A stretch of 62,000 nucleotides of DNA from Phoronis australis (GCA_002633005.1 NMRA01000069.1:363740-425739), one strand, 5' to 3'; shown: positions 12,165 to 22,259, counted from the first letter of the stretch. Translations and numbers: made by a program. Notes: generated from the letters alone by a model not told the origin.

Positions 12165-12304
12165 TCACCAAAGAGCTACTCCAAGAAAAACACAAGTGCA
12201 CCACCGTTGTAAGACCCATTCTTTGTTCTCTTGTAGTTGTTTTTCTGACTTCGCGTCTGGGCACTTCCCTTTATACAGTTTAATAAGAAGCGAATTTCGA
12301 TCTC
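12165..12304 (-). CDS. possible second exon of a MUL1/GIDE-like protein
   Basis: On the minus strand, after an acceptor-like site (ACCTTCAAG), the frame joins in phase with the exon at 12399-12555. It reads DRNSLLIKLYKGKCPD, then a lysine/glutamate stretch, then NKEWVLQRWCTCVFLGVALW and a stop. A Trp and a short hydrophobic segment after this layout resemble the end of the GIDE domain and the following membrane helix of MUL1-type mitochondrial E3 ligases, but the match is weak and from memory. A donor-like GTGAAC overlaps the stop, so the exon may continue by splicing; no RING exon was found downstream. It may be a fragment. Confidence 0.25.
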
Positions 12305-12398
12305 CTTGAAGGTAATTGTCAATCATAGCGGATTTTTGTTCAAAAAGGAATAATTCATTTACTTTTTAAAGTGAAAATCATATGGATACAAGCCTTAC

Positions 12399-12555
12399 CT
12401 AAGGTAAACCTACGGTCGAGTTCTTTGGCGATTGTCCAGCCTTCTAATCTTCCAACTGCAAGTACAGGGTGCGAAGATTCCAATAATTCTTGTTCACCAA
12501 TGCTAATGTTTCGAGAATATCTTTCTGTGTCAAAAACTTTACTCAGTGGTAACAT
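12399..12555 (-). CDS. possible first visible exon of a MUL1/GIDE-like protein
   Basis: The minus-strand frame begins at an ATG (MLPLSKVFDTERYSRN...) and includes ELLESSHPVLAVGRLEGW before a good donor (ACCTTAG then GTAAGG), ending in phase 1. The block VLAVGRLE resembles the conserved V-G-L/E stretch of the GIDE domain. The exon may instead begin at an acceptor just inside the ATG. Assignment rests on the joined reading of this exon with 12165-12304; each alone would be unremarkable. Confidence 0.25.
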
Positions 12556-12599
12556 TTAGAGGCAGTACAAGATAATACAAGAAGTAAATGCAGACCATG

Positions 12600-13660
12600 A
12601 CTAAATAAGGTATTTGTATGAGGTGCTGCCATTAAACAAGAACATTTTCAAATAACAAGACATTCAAAGAATGCGATTAGTTTAAACATTCAATTCTTGG
12701 TACTGTGTTCGAACAAGAGTGCTTTTTGCGACAATGAAAGACTTTCTGAATAGTGACCGGTACAACGTTTAAATCACAAAAGCGTCCCTAGCGCGTGCAA
12801 AATTCTGAAGCTCTTCCCTATGTCCACTTCAACGGAAATGTGAAGTTTTGTGCTCAACTGTAGCGTTTACATGGTGTGCTTCCAATGGTCATATTTTGAA
12901 TTCTATTTAGTGTTGAGGCCGGTCCCGACATTATTCTTGATGGGCGCACATTTCCAATCCAGTGATAAAACTTATAACTCTTCTCGGTGTGTTATATAAA
13001 GGGACGTTGTCGTTTTTACGGCCGAAAAACGCAGTCTCACTATTGTTGTAGGATCGAACTTTTTAATTTTAGACCTATCACCTTAAATGGAATCGCAAAG
13101 CCGAAAAATCCGTTGTGTTTTTGTGATTTTAGTACAAATCGCCAATTCTCGCCGATGTCTGCGAGACTTTCGCTGAAATCGAGGCCGGCCGGGTGACTTT
13201 ACCATTGAATACTCTGTCATTTATCAAGTGGGATTTAATAGAGCGTTTGGCTGGAAACGCTCCAGGCTCGACTCCGCGGTGGGACTTCGCTCAGGTAATC
13301 TCCTTTCTCGCCGATGTCACCACCTGGTATGCAGTGCCGAAAGGAAAATGTGTAGTTGTACTTACGCAACCTCATTCCGTTTAACAAGAACAATTTTTTC
13401 CGATCTAAAAAAATCTGTTTATGTCAACTTGTTCGTCAACCTCTGCACCAGTTACAATCGTAACTTAAATATCGTTTCTTTATCGGCTTAGAAGAATGAC
13501 TTTTAATCTGCAAATGCCATCAAAAGTTTGGGGTCGGCACCTGCTAAGTCGGTGAATTAAAAATTCGTCTCATCTTTTATCGAATTACGTACGGCTAGCT
13601 CAAACTACGGACCTAACCATCCGAGGATTGTAACGGTAATTAAGTGGACAGTCACTGGCA
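12600..13660. other. no clear gene; one small minus-strand frame
   Basis: A 46-codon frame on the minus strand from the ATG at 13375 (MRLRKYNYTFSFRHCIPGGD...) reads through a GDIGEKGDYLSEVPPRSRAW stretch, and the phrase GACATCGGCGAGAA occurs twice in the interval. It has the look of a repeat-borne frame. No splice-defined exon of the neighbouring TIR gene was found here. Confidence 0.3.
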
Positions 13661-13666
13661 ACCCAA

Positions 13667-14286
13667 TTAGCTAATTATCCTCTGAGGATGAAGAGCTACC
13701 TTCTGTTGCCTTCCTTTCTTTGCTTTTTCATATCTTGCCAATCGTTCCCACTTCTTCTTATGAATTGCGTGGCTCTTGTTGATTCGGAATGTTTTATAAT
13801 CATCGTATGATAGCAAGCCAAATACTTTGCACATGTACTTTCCGTAGTAGGGACCCTTCGCTTCCAGGCCAGAGATCGGAGCAATGTGGAAGGGAATATC
13901 CTTCAAATCCTTCTTTCTATTTGGGTAGTACGGGATAAAGAGGTTGTTATAGTGCTTGTCATTCAAGCACTTGTACAGGGTCGCGTTGTTTACGTGATCC
14001 AATGTACTGTCTTTGCGCATATCTTGACACATAGTTTGGGACATGTACAGGACATAAACTGTGCTATGCTCGAACGCATACTGATACACCTGCATCTCCC
14101 CTGTTACCGACGAACGCATAATACTAGGGTCGTTGTACAAACATCCTTCCAGTCCATAACTTCTGAGCTTTTTGTGCAGATCCATGACAGCGTTTGTGTC
14201 AGCGTCAGCGAAAACCAGCGCGTAGTCATACTCCTGGGGTTCACTCTGTGACATTTGTGACGCAGAGCTTGAGGTTGGAACTTGTC
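13667..14286 (-). CDS. TIR-domain adaptor, TICAM/TRIF-like, last exon
   Basis: The minus-strand exon starts after a clear acceptor (TACTTTCTCTTTGTAG then GACAAG) and runs 206 codons to TAA. After a short Ser/Gln linker it carries a TIR fold: box 1 as YDYALVFADAD, an alternating strand and helix pattern, KLRSYGLEGCLYND (strand B/BB loop region), STVYVLYMS (strand C), NNLFIPYYP (strand D) and a basic helical tail (KKWERLARYEKAKKG). The pattern YALV.A..D...V..L...L, with IP.YP late in the domain, is closest in my memory to TICAM1/TICAM2, cytosolic adaptors that link Toll-like receptors to interferon or NF-kB signalling. The BB-loop proline of most TIRs is not obvious. Upstream exons are not identified; the next 400 bases upstream are a repeat. 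The ATG inside the acceptor region is not the true start. Confidence 0.7.
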
Positions 14287-14303
14287 CTACAAAGAGAAAG
14301 TAC
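14287..14303 (-). other. splice acceptor of the TIR exon
   Basis: Minus-strand polypyrimidine tract TACTTTCTCTTTGTAG directly before the TIR exon; it fixes the exon 5' border at 14286. Confidence 0.7.
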
Positions 14304-14327
14304 AGAAGACGCATAATATAATGTGAG

Positions 14328-14735
14328 TATCGTCAACACACATATTTATCCCAGAACAAGTTACTACTGGAACGAGTTGCCGCCAGATTTGAGGGCTGTG
14401 TGGACGCCTACATTTAATGTAGTGCAACTTACCACACTTGTGATAACATACTCTACCTTATCCAGGTGGGGTAACTTGTTCCACGGTAACTTGCGCATCT
14501 TCAAATCGCTGTGGCCGCAAAAGTGGAGAAGGACGGAAGTAATAATGAGTAGGGGTCACATACAGACAAATCTTTGTGTGCTGTATTCGAATCAGCTGTT
14601 CATTGTCATGCACTGTTTTCACCTTACCGATGGGAATGTGTGCGTGTGGTGCGTGTTGTGCGTGTGTGGGTGCTCCACTTAAAAGTGGGCTAAGTTGCAC
14701 TATTGCAAGTTTCTAGGTTAGGCTGAGTGTGGACG
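14328..14735 (+). mobile_element. interspersed repeat family A, copy 1
   Basis: A repeat of about 400 bp beginning near CAACACACATATTTATCCC and ending near GAGTGTGGACGGGAC, so its ends are roughly inverted (GTCC-ACAC / GTGT-GGAC). Shared internal landmarks are CAGAACAAGTTACT, TGGAACGAGTTG, CACTTGTGA-AA, TCCACTTAAAAGTGG. Other copies: 30436-30600 (partial), 36957-37355 (reverse), 53491-53833. Likely a non-autonomous DNA element; the 120-codon frame over it is not credible as a gene. Confidence 0.7.
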
Positions 14736-15021
14736 GGACTGTAGACGTTTAGTCTACACACGCTGTAATATGTAGGGCTACAAATAGTGTCCTTTGGATT
14801 TCAGTTGCAGGAAACAAATACTGCAGTACATTTTGCCTCAAGCAGTCATTCGGTTACGTTTTCACGTTGCCGTGAAAACCGTAAGCGGCTGCCAACTGAA
14901 AGACATTTTAAGCAAACTCTTATCCACATATTGTATACCGGGTGTTTAATTTCTTCTCACTAGTTTGATTCAACTTAGCTGCGTTCGTGCGACTGAAAGA
15001 ACATGCTGACGTAAAAAATAC

Positions 15022-15142
15022 CCTCTCTCCTAGCGTCTTCCTCTAAATCGGAGTCCTCCGAAATGTCCATGGGCTTTGCAGACATCTTGTTTACCTTCTT
15101 CCAAACTAGACCTGTAACGAGAATTAGGCAGATAAAAGTCAT
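15022..15142 (-). CDS. type II membrane protein exon (copy 2)
   Basis: Minus-strand exon related to 3777-4050. From the first ATG it reads MTFICLILVTGLVWKKVNK, then MSAKPMDISEDSDLEEDARRE, and ends at a donor-like GAGAGG then GTATTT at the same place as copy 1. Only one acidic unit is present against about five in copy 1. Upstream the frame is open for about 23 codons (QEQNNALVKK...) without another ATG. Downstream sequence across the intron border also matches copy 1 (GACGTCAGCATG). Confidence 0.4.
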
Positions 15143-15384
15143 GCATATTCTGGTGTTAAAGATAACAACTTTCTTCACTAGAGCATTATTTTGCTCTTGT
15201 CTTCCAAAGCAACATCGTTACGTTCTTTTTTGTTAGAGTTGAAACTGGCTACAATAAAACCCATGGAATTCTACGAGCCGATGATGGTGAACCTGATAAG
15301 GCGTCAAGTTGATGCTACGGATGTTTTATGGAAGATTTTACTCTCACAAGCATATGTTTTGCTTTTAACTTAAAATTAAAGGTA

Positions 15385-15920
15385 TATTTGCATGCTCCCA
15401 ACTATGCTAATGTACAGCAGGACCTAAACGACAATGTTACTTTAAAGATGTCTTTGCATGCTCCTAACTATGCTAATGTACAGCAGGACCTAAACAACAA
15501 TGTTACTTTAAAGATGTATTTGGATGCTCCTAACTATGCTAATGTATAGCAGGAACTAAACGACAATGCCATTTGAACATCATCTACGCTAAACAAAGTG
15601 CAGTTGTATTCACTGACAAGTTGTAAATAAGAAAAAAATCTGCAAATAGGTGACCTTCGGACTAATGACGTACCTTGGGGCTCAAAAAGCAAGCATCATG
15701 CAGTGTTATTCCAACAACACCACGTCGCGATACTTACTGGACACGGTTGAGTAATTTACGGCAGATCATTTTCGACACAAAACTCGTTCTTAAAAACATT
15801 TGACAATTTTCAACATACTTCATATTCACATCGTCGCTATAAGCCGTTCTTCTAACTAATTTAACCAAGCAATCACAGAGAATTAGCGTGCAAGTTGTAC
15901 TTTAAAGCAAAACTAAGAAC
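15385..15920 (+). repeat. interspersed repeat family B, copy 1, with 69-bp tandem units
   Basis: It begins with about two and a half tandem units of 69 bases (GCATGCTCCTAACTATGCTA...), which translate in frame as repeats of HAPNYANVQQDLN. After the array come unique-looking landmarks (CTACGCTAAACAAAGTGCAG, CAAATAGGTGACCTT, TACTTACTGGACACGGTT) that recur at 36553-36955 and, reversed, at about 38330-38600. No complete gene. Confidence 0.7.
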
Positions 15921-16222
15921 TTAAAGTTTTGTAGGAACCTAGAAAAATGTCCACTTTTGGCCAGCTTCAGACCATCATATCAAAGAAACGGTTGATCGTA
16001 TTCATACGACACTTTGAGATACTATGTTTTGTACACAGTTCTTCATTTTTATGATAGGAATTGTTATTAAATGTTCCAATTTTACACGAGGGCCTACATC
16101 AGGAGTTTTGGATCAGTAAGTTTTTTATTGAACTGTTTGTTTACTAGCAGATAGCACTTGATTGCAATGACCCATGAGGTCCGGACAGTGATGATGTAAT
16201 TTGTTTACCTTAGAATAGCAGG

Positions 16223-16240
16223 GAACATTCTAGAAGATTC
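16223..16240. promoter_or_regulatory. perfect heat-shock element array
   Basis: GAACATTCTAGAAGATTC is four alternating nGAAn/nTTCn units in perfect register, the ideal binding layout for a heat-shock factor trimer. Further TTCTAGA(A/G) cores follow at about 16548, 16600 and 16629. Confidence 0.6.
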
Positions 16241-16275
16241 CAGCATATTAGTACATAACGCTAAATTGTCGTGAG

Positions 16276-16317
16276 AGACCGTCCGGAGTTGGTATATGGT
16301 GCAACTCAGGACGGTCT
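16276..16317. repeat. 16-bp hairpin
   Basis: AGACCGTCCGGAGTTG and CAACTCAGGACGGTCT pair with one mismatch around a 10-base loop. It lies between the perfect heat-shock element and the TATA-proximal ones. Confidence 0.65.
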
Positions 16318-16589
16318 GGGGTCAACAGAAACCCACAGTTCAACTATGAGTATACACCAATGTGATAAACGAGAATAGTTCTACTTGCTGCGTCAGCTGC
16401 AGGTATGCTTATCTCTTTTATGACACACGATGTGACTTGACAAAGCGTTTTCAAAATAATGTGGATAAATCAGTGAAGTGTGAGAGCTCTGAGGTCCCTG
16501 TCAAGTCCTCACGACAAATCTACGTTATGAATCAATATGGACTGAAACATTCTAGAGCCTAGTATATGTTTGTAGAATGATTAGGTAGA

Positions 16590-16665
16590 TTTCTCAAAGT
16601 TCTAGAATGTGTTTGAATTGGTGAAAAGTTCTAGAAGACTATAAGAGACTATATGTACTCAAGCA
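16590..16665 (+). promoter_or_regulatory. HSE cluster with TATA box, heat-shock-type promoter
   Basis: Two TTCTAGAA cores (near 16600 and 16629) sit directly upstream of CTATAAGAG (about 16638), which would place a start of transcription near 16665. The following GACAATCAATTGAAAG run is A-rich and resembles the leaders of heat-shock genes. Downstream the first ATG (16761) opens only a 25-codon frame (MSHFLSISNSRGSKKN...). A donor-like GTAAAA lies inside it. No Hsp coding exon follows on the plus strand. Alternatively this is the promoter of a long terminal repeat of a retroelement, since TTCTAGAA plus TATA is also common there. Confidence 0.4.
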
Positions 16666-17316
16666 CGGTTAGTGACAATCAATTGAAAGTCAGTTGAAGT
16701 TAATGAGTCGAGTTAAAGTTACAATTGTGAAACAGTTACGGAATCAGCATTCTTCACTACCATGAGCCACTTCCTAAGCATTTCAAACTCTCGAGGAAGT
16801 AAAAAAAACGATATACCCGCTTTCCTCGCAGCTGCTTAGTTCGGACAAGCGGGAACGATGCACCGCAACATAGCGGCATTCACTCTGCATATGAACCACT
16901 GACGTCGCAAGCGTCGTTTCTCACCTTCCTCACAGGTTAACGCGACACCTCTTGGCGAGGTAAGGTCGACCGCCACGGTATGCGAGGCGATGTGGATATA
17001 GACCGATTAAGACGGCAAAAAAGACTAACTAAATCGGGTGGCATTCTCCTTTAAAGCCAAGTGCTCTCCGACCTCGTCGACAGAAGTACAATCGAGTGAA
17101 CCGCTGAAGCTGTGAAAAACTTCGCACACCACTTCACCTCTCACGTAGACTCACAGATACATTGGTCTAAGAAACACAGACCAGAAGCAATTGTGTTTTT
17201 TGGTCCCAAACAAATGTCAATTCAAGGAAATGGCACTCATAACGGAACCCATTTCGATAGGCACTCCAAAACTGAATAACTAAAGACATTCTGTCTGAAC
17301 ACTAAGTTACTCTTAC

Positions 17317-17374
17317 CTGAGCACACCGCGGCAGACAAGACGCCCAATATTGCGAGTACTGCAAACGACTTCAT
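17317..17374 (-). CDS. signal-peptide first exon of a secreted protein
   Basis: The minus-strand ATG (CACCATGAAG context) opens MKSFAVLAILGVLSAAVCS, a textbook secretory signal peptide with a likely cut after AVC or CS, then a strong donor (TCAG then GTAAGA), phase 1. A TATATAAG box lies 45 bases upstream of the ATG. A small exon with a tandem TATA box and a minimal leader is typical of abundant or inducible secreted peptides. One candidate second exon follows the acceptor GGTCTGTGTTTCTTAG at about 17165 and would add DQCICEST before a stop, but I am not confident of it. The mature product is unknown. Confidence 0.55.
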
Positions 17375-17418
17375 GGTGCTGCTGAAGCAGAATAGAGTCG
17401 TTGCTGAGCCGTCTCAAT

Positions 17419-17426
17419 CTTATATA
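17419..17426 (-). promoter_or_regulatory. TATA box of the signal-peptide gene
   Basis: TATATAAG on the minus strand, 45 bases upstream of the ATG at 17374, at the right distance for a leader of about 15-20 nt. Confidence 0.5.
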
Positions 17427-17429
17427 CAT

Positions 17430-20020
17430 GTATTGTGCGACTGATTGCCAGATCACGTGCCCACACGTGATTTTTATTGTTAAGGACGTTACCGTGTTTT
17501 GTTTAATGCAGGACCGTATTAAAATGGCTCTCTTCCAAATGTTTATACTCTGTCAATGAATCTTTTCAAAAAATATAGACATCTTTGTAAACAGTTTGAT
17601 ACATACACTTGCATTGAAGCTGGTGGCTGACTTGTTGTAACCTGCAGTCACCCTGCAAATATTACGAGAAATACGGTACTGTGAAACCAATTGTCCCAAA
17701 TAAGTGAAGTACACTTCCTCGTAATTTTCGCAGAAATGGGTTTTGCCCGGAACTCGTGGTCAAGCGCCTCATGCAGTTTCACAAATACCATTTGATTGAC
17801 TTCCCATTAGTTTCAGAATACCAAAAGGGCTCAGTTTTATGTCAACATCAGGTAGACTTCTCCTCAAAATTATACGCAATTATTACACAATTAATAAAAC
17901 GCCACGATTACAGATTCAAATATCAAATTGTTAAAGCAGTTATACACCTGTAGAAAAAGGAAACGACTTAGAAAAAGTTACACGTAATCTTATAATTGTA
18001 TCTTTAGTTATTTTAAAAAGTGAAAATAAGAAATCCGCGAAAAGTTGACCTTTGACACCGTGACATGGTGCTCGGGAATACCTACATATCCCACAATGCA
18101 GTTCACAGCTATTGTATCACAGTACGCGACGAACAAAGACCTTCAGTTTTGGTGTGTTTTAGTAATGGTGCATCGGTGTGTATGCGGTAACTGTTCTAAC
18201 ACCACCCAGGTGGAAGGCGTGGGCCCATTTAAATTCTAAAAACAAGCACCTGGCCGCGTAATGGCGCGATTTCGTGTGCACTGCTCGTCTTTGGAAAATG
18301 ATTGTCATTGTCGAGTCAACCATCTGTCGGAGCCGAAATATGCTCCGACCATTTTGAGGACGGCTGCTTCGACGACAAACACATTATGAAACATGAAGCT
18401 GGTCTCATAAAAAGGTAAGTTACCTTGATAATTTTGATGTCTAAGAATTCATGACGCTTTCGCAATGCCTGAACACTGACGATCTTTTTTCACAATCACC
18501 ATAGTTCTCAAGTGTTTTAAAGTCTGTTGTTTTTCCGTGAAACATTTAGTTATAAATGAATCAGTAAAACTAAAAGCCACAGCAAATGAAGCTGGTCTCA
18601 AAAGATGCATGTATTTTGAAAAAATGCGGACTATGAATAAAGTAAAACACGCAATGGTAACTAAATTCCAAGGTTGTGATTATTAAAGTAATCTGAGGTT
18701 ATAAAAGTAGGCGAAAAGTTTACAATTAGATATCGTCGTGTTTTACTTTAATCATGGACTATTCTGGATTCAAAATGTTTTTTTTTTTACTTTTCAAGTT
18801 CTGCTGTTGTGCTTTTCAGAGTATGTAAATGAAGTAGGGGAGAACACCTTCCACTTAGTGCGGAACAAAAGAGAAGCTGCCGGGAGATCTTGAAATTCGC
18901 TTAGAAATGCCGACTGCTGGTGTTCCAGATGTGTCCAAGGAGGATGCCGTGGCACAGATACAATGTAAATTCAGACTCACTGGCTGCTTTGTCAATGGAC
19001 AGCATTGGAATTTCTTTCCGTCACATATTTGACAGTCACTAACGATGTTTTAGATTAATTTTTTGATTGTGGTACAGATTGCAATGCCAGAGTGTTTATA
19101 GTACCAGTACTGGAAATTGTGAAAAGCTTGTGGCATTTGGCTGTCCCGTTTTTATAGATAAACCCGTTGATATACTATGTTCTTATATTGAAACCAGTTG
19201 CGGATTTAGAGGGGGCCAAGACCCCCCTAAAATTCTCCCAGATTCCATTTGACACTGAGTTTGGGGTGCGAATGTCTGACGGGCAAAATCCAGGCTAATA
19301 CTGTCTCCTGCCTCCCCCAACTACAGGTACTCCAATATCGTCCTTATTTTTCGCGATTCCACTCGGGGATTCCATTGACACCCCGAGTATGCATGACAAG
19401 GGAGATAAGTATTTATTTTGATACATAAACGAGTCGAAATCTACGGGTTTTCTCATCAACAAAAATTATAATTACCATTTTTAAGAACTTAGTCCTAACT
19501 GCTACAAAACGTAATCAAATTCCAACAATGACGAAACGTTTTTCTGCGGTTTATTTGGCGCGGATACGAAACGATATTATCTCGCGAGATCCAGCCTCAT
19601 CACTCGTTTTTCGCGGTATTTTGTAAATGTGATGTGCCATATGTCGGCAACTGACTAGAACGACGTCTTTCGTGAAAATGAAGTTTTCGTAGTTTGCTAG
19701 GGACCTACATAGCTTTGAATACATATCAGTCAATCTATGGAAATATATTTTCAAGCGCACCTTTGCGTGAGCGAATCTTATAGGTACAATTACTTTATTC
19801 CAGGATAACAAGATAGAAAAGGGGCATTCGCGCTTAAGTTACCATCATATAGACTTTATAACGTGTTGCTTGAAGCAAAAGTGTACACCTGTCCATAGAA
19901 AACAGTCGGACTGCAAAACTTAAAAGAAAGCAAATGTATACCACAATATTAGCCTCGAATGGCAGATACAACCGTGTAATAACCCATAAAGATAACTCCT
20001 AGTGAGATAACATTTTAGCT
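17430..20020. other. no confident gene; exon-like scraps
   Basis: A donor-like GTAAGT follows a short frame at about 18385-18413, and a good acceptor (TGTGCTTTTCAG near 18820) precedes a frame reading YVNEVGENTFHLVRNKREAA, but their phases do not join, so no gene is called. The phrase GAAGCTGGTCTCA occurs twice (18391, 18590). A fragment of the GCGGATTTAG-type repeat lies at 19200-19330. Confidence 0.35.
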
Positions 20021-20023
20021 AGA

Positions 20024-20095
20024 AACCGAGGCAGGATTCGAACCCGGGCCTCAAGAGTTTCGAGTCGTCGACTTTACCACTACACCACTCGGCGG
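20024..20095 (-). tRNA. tRNA-like sequence (Ser CGA-like), probably tRNA-derived
   Basis: The minus strand has a good A box (TGGTGTAGTGG) and a perfect B box (GGTTCGAATCC) in a 72-nt unit, and the loop CTCGAAA would present anticodon CGA. Acceptor-stem pairing is five of seven plus a wobble, but the anticodon stem is poor (two mismatches) and the T-stem has one. A functional gene is therefore unlikely; a tRNA pseudogene or the head of a SINE fits better. Confidence 0.4.
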
Positions 20096-20665
20096 CTGAT
20101 GTCATCAATCGTGAAAATAGACTACTTAAATGAGCACGCGCAACAATCGCATGTTCAGCAAAGGGCATTCCACCGACATTTATACACTATGAAAAATATG
20201 ACGCATAATTTCCATAAAAACGATATTTTAATTCAGTGAAACTTTTTCTCTTGTGTTCTCTCACTTGAAAATCACCGATCTTCAATTTGAATGCGGGTAT
20301 CGTGAAGTCGGGATCCTTTGACTTGAGCAATATAGTCAGTTACTAGTGGTAACCTACTTTAGCAGACGATATTTTCCCGGTCGAAGCTTGGCGTGATAAA
20401 ATGTGTACTAAGCTATAATAGTTGCTAAACCTCAATTTATCGATTCACTTCATTTCTATTTTGTTTAAATTTCCAATGGTTTTGAGTATATGCATCATTT
20501 GACAAAAATAGCTCGGCTTTTCTTAAAAGGTCACGACCTCCGACCCCGGGCCTCTGACATAGAAAGTAGTTACAAAGCCGATGCAAGTCGAGAAAGGTAG
20601 ATCGATTCATTGCAATGTTTCTCGTTTAATATGTGCTATAAATAGATTATTACATGTTCTCGGTA

Positions 20666-20782
20666 GTTATCCCCCTTATCTAGAGCCCGAGTGGATTTTG
20701 GAGAATTATCGCCCGAGGGGCGTTAGCCCCGAGGGTGACAATTCTCCGAAATCCACTCGGGCTCTAGATAACGGGGGATAAC
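20666..20782. mobile_element. 117-bp near-perfect palindrome
   Basis: Left arm GTTATCCCCCTTATCTAGAG and onward is mirrored by CTCTAGATAACGGGGGATAAC, with a centre near 20723. Both arms contain CCCGAGTGGATTT and GAGAATT. The unit would form a hairpin of over 50 bp. It is most likely a miniature foldback transposon; no target duplication was checked beyond the arms. Confidence 0.75.
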
Positions 20783-21290
20783 GATTTCGCCATGCAATAA
20801 TCTATATTTATTTCATAGTTTAAAAGGTTTTGTCATTTTCCATTTGTCTGAAATGTACTTGTGTTTGTGCCAACAATTTCCTACTGATAATGATGTCCTC
20901 CTAAAATATGAGTGTGTCCGTATCCAGGTAGAACAGAGCTTCGTTTACTCAAAACAGTTTCAATGGGCTACTGAATACCATTCGTGACGATCACTTCCAG
21001 TATTCTAAAAAATGCCGTCAAACCTGACTCACCCCCATTTACTTCATTTTGAGTGACCTAAGAAGGGCCAAACCGTAGCCAGCTTGGACTGCAATATTGA
21101 CCCCAACGTCATGATTACTGAAAGCGCCTGTCGTACTAGCGCGGTTTACTTCCAGCCAGTACTTGTACATATGCATGCACATGTACATGTACGTTCATGC
21201 AGTCTGTTCACTTATCATAAGAAAATCTCGGAGTTGCGAATCTGTTGTCTACGACGTATGATCCAGTTTTCTTCATAATGCCTTGGTTCG

Positions 21291-22252
21291 CAGTGGCGGA
21301 TCTAGGATATCACAAGGGGGGCCCAACATTTTGTCCGGCTGTAAACATTTGCGCAAACTGAACCACGATTGTAGACGCGCATACATGTAGCACCGAATGG
21401 GGGGAGGTCGGGAGGGGGGTTTGCCCCCCCGCCCAGAAAATTTTTCTGTTTTTACCTATAAAAATCAAGCATTTTCCTTGATTCCTGATGTATTATCCAA
21501 GAAAAAAAGGCAAAAAAGGAGAACGTGTCAAACAGGAAAAATTGCAAGTACCAAAAACTCGAACTCACGACCTTGCGCGTAGTGCGCGCGTGCGTTACCA
21601 CTACATCACCACGATTTAACTACTAATCTCATACTGAGAGACTTACTTGTTTATGGTCCACAGCGTTTGCTTCTTTTTGTAATGTTTATTACACGTTTTG
21701 TGCCATCGATTCTTAACAAATTTGTCGCATAGTTTAAAATAGTCTTCAAATGCCCAAAAGATCAAATCCGTTTTTCGTGTTGGCAATAATGACGGGATTG
21801 CTTTGGAAATCGTCTTAACATAAAGTTTGACAAAGAGAGTATTGCGAGTTTCTGAGTGATTCACTAAGGCTTCGATTAAAATTCACACCTTACCAGCAGC
21901 TTCTGTTTTTTCATCGTCACTCAGGTTCCATTTTCTTTAAAAAATGAAGTAACTTTTCTTCATTGCACAGTGAAGCAGACAACGGAAACAGTCGTAGTGC
22001 GCAGCGCCACTGCCGGTCGCCTGGGATATAGCGGGAGAGCCTATACTTAGCCATAGTTCCGTTACGAATGCGCCGTGTTCCGAATTTGACACTTGAAATT
22101 GGATTTGAGCCCCCCCCCAACACTAAAACTGCACACATTGAAATCTTTTTTCATCCCTATAATTTTAATTACCAGGGTTAATTTTTAAACTCAACATTTC
22201 CCTACGCTCTTACTGTTTTATTTTTTGGGGGCAGCCCCCTAAATCCGCCTAC
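21291..22252. mobile_element. hAT-like non-autonomous element with a tRNA-like insert
   Basis: The left end CAGTGGCGGATCTAGG is mirrored by CCCCTAAATCCGCC at the right end. The flanks share GGTTCG on both sides (21285-21290 and 22253-22258), a possible target-site duplication. The CAGTGGCGG-type end is common in hAT transposons. No transposase is present. Inside, at 21550-21616 (minus), lies a tRNA-like stretch with TGGTGATGTAGTGGTAA and GAGTTCGAG, flanked by a G-rich TTTGCCCCCCC tract. Related ends occur at 19200, 30650 and 39905. Confidence 0.5.
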
Positions 22253-22259
22253 GGTTCGT

